A DNA stretch of 64,000 bases from Venturia oleaginea (lineage: Eukaryota > Ascomycota > Dothideomycetes > Venturiales > Venturiaceae): NCBI GenBank assembly GCA_013176395.1, contig JABMLP010000010.1, positions 1,054,001 to 1,118,000 on the forward strand. Reading direction: 5' to 3'. Shown piece by piece: positions 34,992 to 43,732 of the stretch. Numbering within the stretch: the stretch's first letter is position 1; each line of letters begins with the position of its first letter. A program made the position numbers and the translations under genes. The notes beneath the pieces are model-generated. The model searched no databases. It was given only the letters and a program-made list of their open reading frames with translations, and was not told the DNA's origin.

Positions 34992-36393
34992 CACAGGGTT
35001 CCTCAAATCTGACTGCGCAGGGCGCTCGGACCCACCATCCCATCTTTTGAACTTGAATGTATTATGCTATTTACCACACGTTTGACTTGCAATGGATCTC
35101 TGGTTTTTGCTGAATCATCTTGCATCTCTCTGGCATCTCTCTAATCCTTTTCCGTATCATTGTGAGCGTTATATTGTCCCATTCTGCCTGGACTTCAGCC
35201 TTGAAATGAGCCACCGACGACCACCTCCTGCTAGCTAATCTGGACTTAACGATGTTCCAACAAGACTCAATGGGATTGAGATCACATGATTGAGGAGGGT
35301 GAATAAGTAATAGAAGGTCTGCTTCTCTTTTTATAACTGCTGGGTCACTGTTAGGTGACTTGATTCCGTGAGAAGGATCACCATCCTCTTGAAGCCAGTA
35401 TTTGCGCTGGTGACGCTTCTCCAAGGCCTGAATAGCTTCAATGTGTTGCGGTAGTATCTTTTTGGCGTAGAAAACCTGTGTCATGCAGTTTCCTTTTGGT
35501 GTTTCGTCCTCCTTTGCCTTAAGGTCTTGCCAGACCTTCAGCCGGGCTTGGTACACTGAATCCAGCTCGTATTTGAGTTGTTTAGGCTGCTTGACTTGCC
35601 TACGGACCTTCTCTGATGGCTCAGCCGGCTCCTTGTAGAATACGAGGTTTCCTTTCTTGTTGTATGAGATCCCGCCGGCCACGTGAATAGTAACATCCAA
35701 AACGCCTTCTAGCTCCTCATTGACACCTCTCTCTTGCCCTGGAAAGCGTAGCTCATATTCAGGTGCATTGGCGAGTTCTTTTGACTGAAAATGGGCTTCA
35801 TCTGTGAACCAAATCCAACTCCAGAAGCCTAGTATGGTCTTTTTCTCGTGTTCTTTATCGTATTCAACCCTCTTTGGCCGATTTGCCTGGGATATCTGTT
35901 TCTGATAACGCTTCTTGAATCGCCTATCCTCTGCATTGTATACGTGACGCTGGGAAGGCTTGCCGGGGCAGGAATTGGCTTGTTCCTGCCAGCCTTTTTC
36001 GTGTATGGGGTCGTCTTAGTTCGTAAGGCGGGTAAGATCTGAAGCAGATACTTTGGTAGGCCGCCCTATGATGCAACTACTCTTTCTCTGTGATCTGAAT
36101 GCTGCATCACCAATAAGTTCTCGTAGTTTAAGCCAACTACGTGCGGTAGAAGTCGGTATATTGATTTCAGGGAGGTATGCGATTGTACCGACGCCGTCGG
36201 CCTCATTCTTGCAATCCCAGGCCTGAAAAAATCGCATTCAATTCATGGTGTCATATTCTCGCCTTGCAGTCTTTCTTTTGGGTGTTCTAGGCGCCGTGGT
36301 GGTAAATTGAGCGATAAGTTGGTGTATACGTGGAAATTGAGATGGGATGGTGGGTCCGAGCGCCCTGCGCAGTCAGATTTGAGGAACCCTGTG
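34992..36393 (-). mobile_element. Tc1/mariner-like DNA transposon with 54-bp inverted repeats
   Basis: Perfect 54-bp inverted repeats at 34992-35045 and 36340-36393 (outer end CACAGGGTTCCTCAAATCTG) enclose a DDE transposase read on the minus strand. Total length is 1402 bp. The expected TA duplication is not at the ends. The trinucleotide CAT flanks both sides (34989-34991 and 36394-36396). Identical arms suggest a recent insertion. Confidence 0.93.
35071..36237 (-). pseudogene. Tc1/mariner (DDE_3-type) transposase with one nonsense codon
   Basis: The minus frame from ATG 36237 to 35071 is open for 388 residues except for a single TAA at 36016-36018, residue 74. The N-terminus carries a helix-turn-helix region with SWLKLRELIGDAAF. 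The catalytic triad is visible: WIWFTDEAHF, YWLQEDGDPSHG and SCDLNPIESCW. The stop sits between RLTN and DDPIHEKG, and CAA to TAA, a RIP-type C-to-T change, would explain it. No other lesion is seen, so the copy was disabled by one mutation. The transposase would have cut and pasted the element through the 54-bp repeats. Confidence 0.88.
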
Positions 36394-37670
36394 CATTGAA
36401 ATCGTTGCTTGTCAGCTATTGTTGTGCAAGAATGTCGAACAATGAGGGCCAGCCGTATTCACGAGATTGTATGCTGGACGCTTAAGATCCGGCTCATTTG
36501 ACACGCAAAGAATGCGATTGAGATCTGGCATCACAATGATTTTGTTGTTCGATAGGAAAGCTGAAAAGACAGGCCAGAATTTGCGAGCTCTAACAATGTC
36601 CGCCAGTGATACTTGCCAACCCGGGAACACTGTTTTCTCACGTAATGGTAGACTTGGTCCCAAGCTTTCTTGGTCTCACATGAACGACATGTAGCAATGC
36701 AACCACACAATTTTCCACATACGGCCATAGAATCAAGAGAACTCGAGTCCCCGTTCGCTCACTCATAGATAACCTTGATATCGGCGAATCAGTAGTTGGG
36801 TGGGAGACCACCAGCGAATCCTCGCTGCTGTATGTTTGTTTTTGGCCAATTCCGGAATATTGAGCTCGTTTTCGGTCAACCACTGGCCCGATCTGGTGGG
36901 GATGAACTGAGCTCGGGGAGTAGTTCAACTTCGGTTTGGTACGCAGGCTCTCTTTTTCTTTATAGGTTTCTTGTTTTTTGAACAGAAAATGGCCCTGACC
37001 GGTCGCTCTATTAAAGATGTATAATCGGAGCTAAAACTTGCTTAGTTGACTTTTTCAATAAATTCAAGAGGCAAGGAATGCATCGACGACTAGAGACCGG
37101 AGAGGGCGTTCTAAATTACGGAATTATTACAGACCCGATCTCCTTTAAATAAATACGAACTGGTGGGTGGGGGTATAATTCGGGATTGCGGGCGAGCTCT
37201 CGGATTTTTTGAAAAGGTCAACTGAGAAACTCTAGTGGACGTCCTGATCAACAGGCATGCACAAAGCATGATGCTGTTTTGGGGCCATTCCCTCGTTGTG
37301 GTTTCGGCATCAATAAAGACAATATCGAAGTTTTCATTCCTTCATCCCTTGAATGGTCCAAATTTTTGTATCATTTTAGAGTTGCATATGTGGGTAGGGC
37401 AGGGGTCGATCCCCATACAAACATCGTCTGATGAGCCTTCAGAGGTCGGACTATTGTATGACCGCGCCGAAAGCACCCCAAGGTATAGAATTAAGTTCCA
37501 AGAGCTCGCCCGCAATTCTGACCTACGCTTTACCAGTTTAGACAATGCTCGTATCTATTTACAGGATATTTGTCCACAGCTAAGGTGGGTGATCTTAGCT
37601 GCGAACTAATTACGAAGGCGGGAGAATTGATTGACCTACGTATTTCTCCTAGGTAGAGCTGCTAGCAAAA
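36394..37670. other. Stretch between Tc1-like element and secreted-protein relic
   Basis: No gene supported. The plus frame at 37235-37609 has no recognisable domain. Composition is mixed and AT-rich in places. Confidence 0.45.
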
Positions 37671-37678
37671 TATAAATA
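37671..37678 (+). promoter_or_regulatory. TATA box before secreted-protein relic
   Basis: TATAAATA at 37671-37678 is followed by a CT/CA-rich leader leading to the ATG at 37823, a normal mould promoter layout. Confidence 0.4.
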
Positions 37679-37822
37679 AGACTTGGTTCGTCCGCAAATC
37701 CAGAATATCCTTCGCCGAGGCCGAGATAACACTACCACTTTACTTCCTCCCTTTACATTTAACACCTCCCAAGAAAAAGGAGCCTCCTCGTAATCAACTA
37801 CCTCACCTGACAATATTCGACC

Positions 37823-38150
37823 ATGCAACTCACTTTCCCCATCCTCGTCGCAACAACGAGTGTTCTTCGCGAACATCGTCACAGCCGGAGGTTTCATCTA
37901 CTGCAAGGATCATCCGGCATCCTGTAATACCGGCACACGTGAATGGTCAAGAGTAAGTAGCACCTCTTCCCCTATATACAAGGCATACACTGCCAAGGAT
38001 CCTGTATGTAGTGCCCGATCAATTGGTGCGATGGCGGTCCAAAACATGACAATTGCAAGGGGACTGCGAGGATCAGACCCCATTGCTGCCACAATTCGTA
38101 TTTGGGTGCTATCGACACTTATTGTGAATTCCCATTTTGAGTTCCCTTGA
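37823..38150 (+). pseudogene. Small secreted protein gene, probably frameshifted
   Basis: ATG 37823 opens MQLTFPILVATT, the first half of a signal peptide. One base out of phase the text continues FFANIVTAGGFIYCKDHPAS, which completes the hydrophobic core and an ALA-type cleavage site. A canonical donor GTAAGT follows TCAAGA near 37953, and a 45-bp intron would lead into DPVCSARSIGAMAV, with the frame staying open to 38150. The mature part has three cysteines. I infer a one-base indel in the signal-peptide region at about 37855-37862. An unusual start in the second frame is the alternative. The pogo element begins 13 bp after the frame ends. Confidence 0.35.
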
Positions 38151-38163
38151 GGGAATACATGTA

Positions 38164-39995
38164 ACGTATTCCACCATCTAGTGGGTCAACCCATCGAGCG
38201 GGTCAGTTTATGCCAAGACCAGCTGCTCCCTTATCAACACAATATGTCTCAACAACAAAACGCGCAATCATCTAACAGAGAAGGCAGAATCCAGCTTGCC
38301 TTTTCTGCCTACAATACCCACCAATTCCGAAGCCTCCGGCGCGCTGCTGAGGCGTTTGATATACCTCCTTCAACATTGACTAGCCGATACAACGGAATCA
38401 CGTATCGCCTAGATACTCGCAACGCCCAACACAAGCTCACTACGACTGAAGAGCAGACAATTGTCCAATACATCCTCGACCTCGATTCGCGAGGATTCGC
38501 GCCCCGGCTGTGTGAGGTGGCAGATATGGCGGATAAACTACTAGGTGTACGCGGTAGAGAGCCAGTAGGGAAAAACTGGGCTGAGAGGTTTATAACGCGC
38601 TCAGATGAGCTCAAGATGGCCTTCAATCGAGCTAAGGACAGGCAGAGGATACTACAGGAAGATCCAGAGATTATTGGCGCGTGGTTCAAGCTCGTTACAG
38701 ACACTAAGGCAAAGTACGGCATCCACGACGAGGATACGCACAACTTTGACGAGATTGGCTTCCAGATGGGCGTTATTGGGTCAATGAAGGTCGTCACAGC
38801 TTCTGAAAGACGTACACGGCCTAATTTGATACAGCCAGGCGATCGCGAGTGGGTTACAGTTATCCAGAGCATCTGCGCCGCCGGGTATGCGACCCCGCCA
38901 TTCATTATCTACAAAGGACGCGTTCATATCTCTGCGTGGTATTAGGATGCAGATATACCACAGAATTGGAAGCTCTCGGTCTCTGAGAACGGCTGTACAA
39001 ACAACGCGCTTGGTCTTGAGTGGTTGAAGCACTTTAACGCGTATACAAAGGCGCGGCAGGTGGGGGTACACAGGCTGCTTATTTTGGACGGCCATGAGAG
39101 CCATCTCAGCCAGGATTTCAAGGACTACTGCCTCGAAAACAAGATTGTAACCCTCTGCATGCCATCGCACTCGTCGCATATACTCCAGCCCCTTGACGTG
39201 GTCTGCTTCTCGCCGTTGAAGCGCAAGTACTCCCAACGCGTCCGGGACTTGGCACGCCGACGCGTGTACCATATCAACAAGGAAGGCTTTCTCCCTGCCT
39301 TCAAAGACGCGTTTTTCGACGTGTTTACGAAAGAGAACTGTCAAAAGGCTTTTGAGGCAGTAGGGCTAGTCCCTATCGACGCGCAGGTGGTGTTGGATCG
39401 CCTTGAAGTACGGCTACGAACCCCGCCAGAAACCCATCTCCCAGAAACGCCGTGGCAGTCCAAGACTCCAAGTAATACTTATGAATTTGGATCCCAATCC
39501 AAGCTGGTAAGCGAGTCCTTTACTCGGTCACCAGTTACTGCGCAGGCAGGCTTTTCCCAGCTTGTCAAGGGCGCTGAATTGATGCTACACCAAAACGCTC
39601 TGCTTGTTGCGCGTAACCGCGAGCTTGAAGAGCAATTAGCAGTAACAACGAACCGAAAATGGCGCAAAAGGAAGTGGATCCAGCAAGGTGGTACTATTGA
39701 GTATGGGACTGCAGCAGCGCAGGTAGCTGCAGAGGCGTCTATAGCGCCTCAGGGATCAAAGAAGGCTCGTGGTAGTGGTGGTCAAGAAACAGCCCGACCA
39801 ATTCAACGGCGCTGTAGGAACTGCGGCGCAGCTGGGCATAATGCGCGAACTTGTAAAAAAGATATCAAGATATCTTCTGAATCAGATAGCAGCACGACGG
39901 ACTTAGAATCTATTGTTGATAGCGATTAAATTGAAGAGTCGTAACATAAGTTGGTCGTGCCAAGCCTTTTTGACCCGCTCGATGGTGGAATACGT
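38164..39995 (+). mobile_element. Fot1/pogo-type DNA transposon, copy A
   Basis: Length 1832 bp, flanked by a TA duplication (38162-38163 and 39996-39997). Ends are ACGTATTCCACCATC on both sides, followed by GAGCGGGTCA. The left end carries an extra 17 bp, so that the box ATCKAGYGGGTCA occurs twice there and once on the right. Confidence 0.92.
38244..39929 (+). pseudogene. Fot1/pogo transposase with one TAG stop
   Basis: The frame from ATG 38244 to 39929 encodes 561 codons with one in-frame TAG at 38943-38945. The N-terminal HTH_psq/CENP-B-like region includes FRSLRRAAEAFDIPPSTLT. The DDE triad is in HNFDEIGFQMG, RLLILDGHESH and SHSSHILQPLDVVCFSPLK. The C-terminus has a zinc knuckle CRNCGAAGHNARTC and an acidic tail. 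The stop falls in HISAWY*DADIPQNW; CAG to TAG fits a RIP-type change. Otherwise the protein is complete for the Fot1/Pot/Flipper group, nuclear cut-and-paste transposases that target TA. Confidence 0.9.
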
Positions 39996-40172
39996 TATAG
40001 CGGATTCATGGTTGTGAGACATGAGGTAGTGATTTTTCTTATGGTATAAGGCAGGCTTGGAACTTTTTGGGCGGATTCCTAATCTCAGGCCATTAACTAC
40101 TTTTCAGGATGATGAAGGCTTGGAGAGCGATTAAACTATATGTAATTTTCAGATTTTGCTTTTGATCGCCGG

Positions 40173-40343
40173 TGTGACGGCACGGCACGTGACCATAAAA
40201 TCCCTAGCCGTGGCTCGTGCACTTTCTACTTAGTCGGAGTTTCCTTACGAAACTCTTACCTCTCTACCTTAGATCCAAAGTGTAATTCGTTGACATGTTC
40301 TGAAGTGCCTTGTGCCTTCGTATGGATATGCCGTGCCGTCACA
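40173..40343 (+). repeat. Left LTR of the TRIM-like element
   Basis: 171 bp with TG..CA ends and 15-bp inverted termini. It differs from the right LTR by a 26-bp extra block (AGTCGGAGTTTCC...) after CTTTCTACTT and by a few substitutions. Confidence 0.9.
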
Positions 40344-41486
40344 TTATCTAAGGTCGATCCCTCTTTTGGCCGTACGGGACGGCGAATCAATATCCCGAGA
40401 GCGAGCTGGTATCTCGCGCTGAAACTACCACCGCAAGCCTCTGACCGCTTCATTGCGCGTTGACAGAGAGACCGATAAAGCCCTCTATGAAGCGAGGCAC
40501 CACCGAAGAACCTCAAGCGACAGAGAACGAGACGAACCTCAAGCACGAAGCACGACCCGACGAGACGCACCTTTTGACTTACTGACACACGACGTTGCAA
40601 CCGAAAGAAAGGTTGTATGGCACTGCAAACGGCTGAGTTTGGTGACACAGTATACGCAATCAAGAGACCCTCGAGAAAGAAGAACCGAATCGCAAGAGAC
40701 CTCACCGCAAGAAGACAAGACAGCTGGCACCTTCACTGCCACACTACGAGAACGACTTTGCGACACTAGCAGTCACCCGCAGCTGGCACCTCACTGCCGC
40801 GTCAAGAACAAAAGCCCTCCATCGAGCGAGGCAACGAGAACGACTTCGAGAGAACCATTCAGTCACCGCACAGAGCTGGCACCTTCACTGCCGCAGCAGT
40901 ACCTCACGGAATGAGGCGATAAGAACAAGATTGAGCTGGCATCTCCACATTGCCACGTCATCAACACACACATCGCACAACACAATAGATTAAAGAGAAG
41001 CTCGGATTGAGCAGGAACACAAGAAGAACACGATTAATTGGAACGAAGGCATGAAGGACTGACCCTCTTGGCTCTGTACGGAAGAAGGTACGAAGATAGT
41101 GACCCCGGGACAGACGACCGTCAAGAAAACCCTGACTCTCTTGGCTCTGTACGGACGAAGGCACGAAGATAGTGACCCCGGGATAGACGACCGTCAAGAG
41201 AACCCTGAGGCTGGATACGATCAAGAATGGAAAGCAAAGGTTGCTGTCGAAAATGATAAGCATTCACATACAAATGATGGACACGATGGTGGATTGAATT
41301 AGCGATGGATTGACGGAATGAGCACTGGATTCGAGCGTTAAAACACGAAGGAAATACGACGTCACGGGACAAGGACCATTGCAATGGCGCTAGGTCGCAT
41401 TGGAACCATGTACAAAGATGAAAACACAGCAATCGACTCAGGATGAGTGATTGGGCAAGAAGCCATCGAGGGCGATGGCAGTTGGC

Positions 41487-41500
41487 AAGGAGGGGGGTAG
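41487..41500 (+). other. Polypurine tract of the TRIM-like element
   Basis: AAGGAGGGGGGTAG lies immediately before the right LTR, where plus-strand DNA priming occurs in LTR elements. Confidence 0.65.
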
Positions 41501-41645
41501 TGTGACGGCACGGCACGTGACCATAAAATCATTAGCCGTGGCTCGTGCACTTTCTACTTACCTCTCTACCTTAGATCCTAAGTGTAACTCGGTGACATGT
41601 TCTGAAGTGCCTTGTGCCTTCGTATGGATATGCCGTGCCGTCACA
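41501..41645 (+). repeat. Right LTR of the TRIM-like element
   Basis: 145 bp, same termini as the left LTR, followed directly by the duplicated GCCGG. Confidence 0.9.
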
Positions 41646-41884
41646 GCCGGTTTGTTGAGTTATCTTTCTCTCTCAAGATTATGTATCTATAAAATCATCT
41701 CTTCATCCCACTCGACTCACACATCACCAACAACGACCTTACTGCCATTCTGCCTCGTCCATACACCCGCGACAAGCTTGTCCTTCCATCTCATCTTCAG
41801 CCCCACAAAAAAAGATGTTTGACGACAGTTCTTGGGAATGGCAAAAAAGTAAGTTGCAACCTCAATTACCCGAGATTCACAGGC

Positions 41885-41944
41885 TGCGGCTAATGTGGAT
41901 TGAACACCTGACCTTCAGATAAACTGATGTAGACCTGTGGTGAA

Positions 41945-41975
<31 letters not shown>

Positions 41976-41981
41976 ACCCGC
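41885..41981 (-). tRNA. tRNA-Phe (GAA) with 24-nt intron, mutated stems
   Basis: The minus strand starts GCGGGTATAGCTCAGTTGGG, giving a normal acceptor 5' strand and D-arm. The anticodon stem TCAGA and loop CTGAAG carry GAA. A 24-nt intron follows the base 3' of the anticodon, as in nuclear tRNA-Phe genes, then ATCTGA closes the stem. The T-loop TTCAATC is present. Spliced length is 73 nt including the discriminator A. Two mismatches stand out: one G-G pair in the acceptor stem (3' side TAGCCGC) and one G-A pair in the T-stem. It may be a decaying copy; function is uncertain. Confidence 0.65.
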
Positions 41982-42339
41982 TTGATGGCCGAAGAGCAGA
42001 TGGCTTGAAAAGTTATCACCGCGGGGTGTGGATACAAAGCGTGTAAGTAGGTAGGGGTCGGTATCGATAAGAGTAGCACGAAAACCTAGTTCTGAAAATT
42101 TGGACGGATCGTGAACTCGAGAAGGGAGAATTGCTCAGACATTGTTGTGGTTAAGTATAATGATTCATTCTTTATTGCTGTCGCTCTGCCTGTTTTGCTG
42201 CCCGTGAATACAAGCATGCCACACAATGGAACGTCAGACGATATCAAGCCTAAAGAAGCACCGAACATACTCACCATGAACCTAGTTCTCCGTCGCATAC
42301 GAGTCACCCTAGCCAGGTCTAGGGTGGGCATTGGCGATA

Positions 42340-43511
42340 TATCGCTATATAATAATAATAATCGAATTTTACGTGGTATGTAATGGCGTATGTGCCGTGT
42401 GCCCACAATCTCTATCTACAGTTGCAAAAACCCAACTCTCTGGGATAAAAAAGCCTTCCGTTACTTTCCAGACCGCGCCCCGTCCATGGACCGGCGCCGT
42501 CGAACTATGCCCCCCCGTTCACTACCCGAGTCATCTATACTGTGGTCAGTATAGGACACCCTCCGATCCTGATGTTCCCAATCCTCTGTTCCGGGTCCGG
42601 TGTTGTCCAGATTCCGAGTTGGCCATTGTTGTTGTAAATCCAGGGTCCAGGATTTTTACAACACCAGGATCCAATATGCCAAGCATCGTGAGGACCCAAA
42701 AATTGCGAGTCCAGGTGAGGGCGTGGTAACGGACACGGCGCGCCCTGGTAACGCGCCGTTAATAAATAAACAACTTCTACCACAATCTCTCCTCCCTCCT
42801 TCACCTCACAGCAATCTTCAGTCCACACCTCCTCTTCTCTCCTCAGTCCCTCCTCAAGACCCTCATCGCACCTTCAGCTCTCCAACGCTTCCTCATCTCC
42901 TGGTTGGCTGGAGTTCGTACTGATGGACGGTGTTTGTACCGTCCATGGTCCGGGAAATCCGCTCATTTCTCACTTCAGCTTCTCCTCCTTCCCGTCCGTA
43001 GTTTCTGCTCGTCCCCCCTCCTATCCTGTATCTTCTTATTCAACTCTCCCCACCAGGCGCGGCGCCGCGGAGAAGTTTGACCTGTCCTCCTTTTGTGCGT
43101 TGATTGCCACGGTAAGATAGGGCAGGATATTATTGTCGAGCATCCACCTAACAGCAGTCTTGCATCCCTTGCTGGTATTGAGTGCCGTACGTATCGATGT
43201 TGTACCAGTTTCGCTCCTCAGATGGTCTCTCTTGTATCTGGGGCAGAAGTCGAATACATGTATTAGTGTCGTGTCGCCATCACACGCGCATTCCGGGGTT
43301 ATCCCTGGCACATGTATCGCTGCCGGCCAGGACCGGAGTCCCAACACCTCTGTTCTCATCAAAAACACCGCTGTAGCTTCAAGTCTCGTGAGGCCATCGT
43401 ACAGTCCCAGTGTCTCGTCCTCCCACTCCTTAGACCAAGTCGCACCGGCCTTGTTCCTTCTCTTCTCCTCCCACCTTGCCCTCCATATTTCCTCCAGCGT
43501 ATCGCTATATA
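42340..43511 (-). mobile_element. 5'-truncated Tad/LINE-like insertion, copy 1
   Basis: The 12-bp duplication TATCGCTATATA occurs at 42340-42351 and 43500-43511. Between them lie 1148 bp whose left end is a (TAA)n tail; on the minus strand this is the 3' end. Orientation is confirmed by the minus-strand ORF2 remnant at 43036-43499. About 690 bp of 3' untranslated sequence separate the stop codon from the tail. Confidence 0.85.
43036..43499 (-). pseudogene. LINE ORF2 C-terminal remnant
   Basis: About 154 residues of a truncated non-LTR retrotransposon polyprotein. Recognisable are LTRLEATAVFLMRTEVLGL and a Cys/His block (CACDGDTTLIHVFDFCPRYK) like the zinc-binding end of fungal Tad-type ORF2. 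The reverse-transcriptase domain is missing because the insertion is 5'-truncated at the target-site junction, so the product cannot be functional. Confidence 0.75.
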
Positions 43512-43732
43512 GCAATAGCGCTATTTAGCAATATCTATACCACTTTAAAAATTGAAAATATCAGTAAATATCGAAAATGGGGTAGACCCCATTTTTCCGC
43601 TCTTCTAGGGTAGTATAGTCCTAGAATACGAGGATCACCGGGCGTCCCCGTAATAAATCTTGCCTAGAAAGGTAGGTTATACCTGTTTAGGTAAGGCTGC
43701 TAAATACTGATAAATATCGATCGCTTTTGCTA

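Larger units (their letters stand above)
40173..41645 (+). mobile_element. Non-autonomous LTR retroelement (TRIM-like)
   Basis: Two direct repeats, 40173-40343 (171 bp) and 41501-41645 (145 bp), both start TGTGACGGCACGGCA and end TGCCGTGCCGTCACA. The whole is flanked by the 5-bp duplication GCCGG (40168-40172 and 41646-41650). The polypurine run AAGGAGGGGGGTAG at 41487-41500 abuts the right LTR. The 1157-bp interior has no gag, pol or other protein domain. It contains GAGCTGGCACCTTCACTGCC repeats and a 73-bp tandem duplication (41065-41210). These are the features of a terminal-repeat retrotransposon in miniature. Confidence 0.88.

Noticed and set aside
38309..39344. Minus-strand frames within pogo copy A
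   Set aside because: Shadow of the transposase gene. The plus frame carries all DDE motifs.
41815..41850. Possible gene start (MFDDSSWEWQK) with donor GTAAGT behind a TATA-like box
   Set aside because: No downstream exon can be found before the tRNA on the opposite strand.
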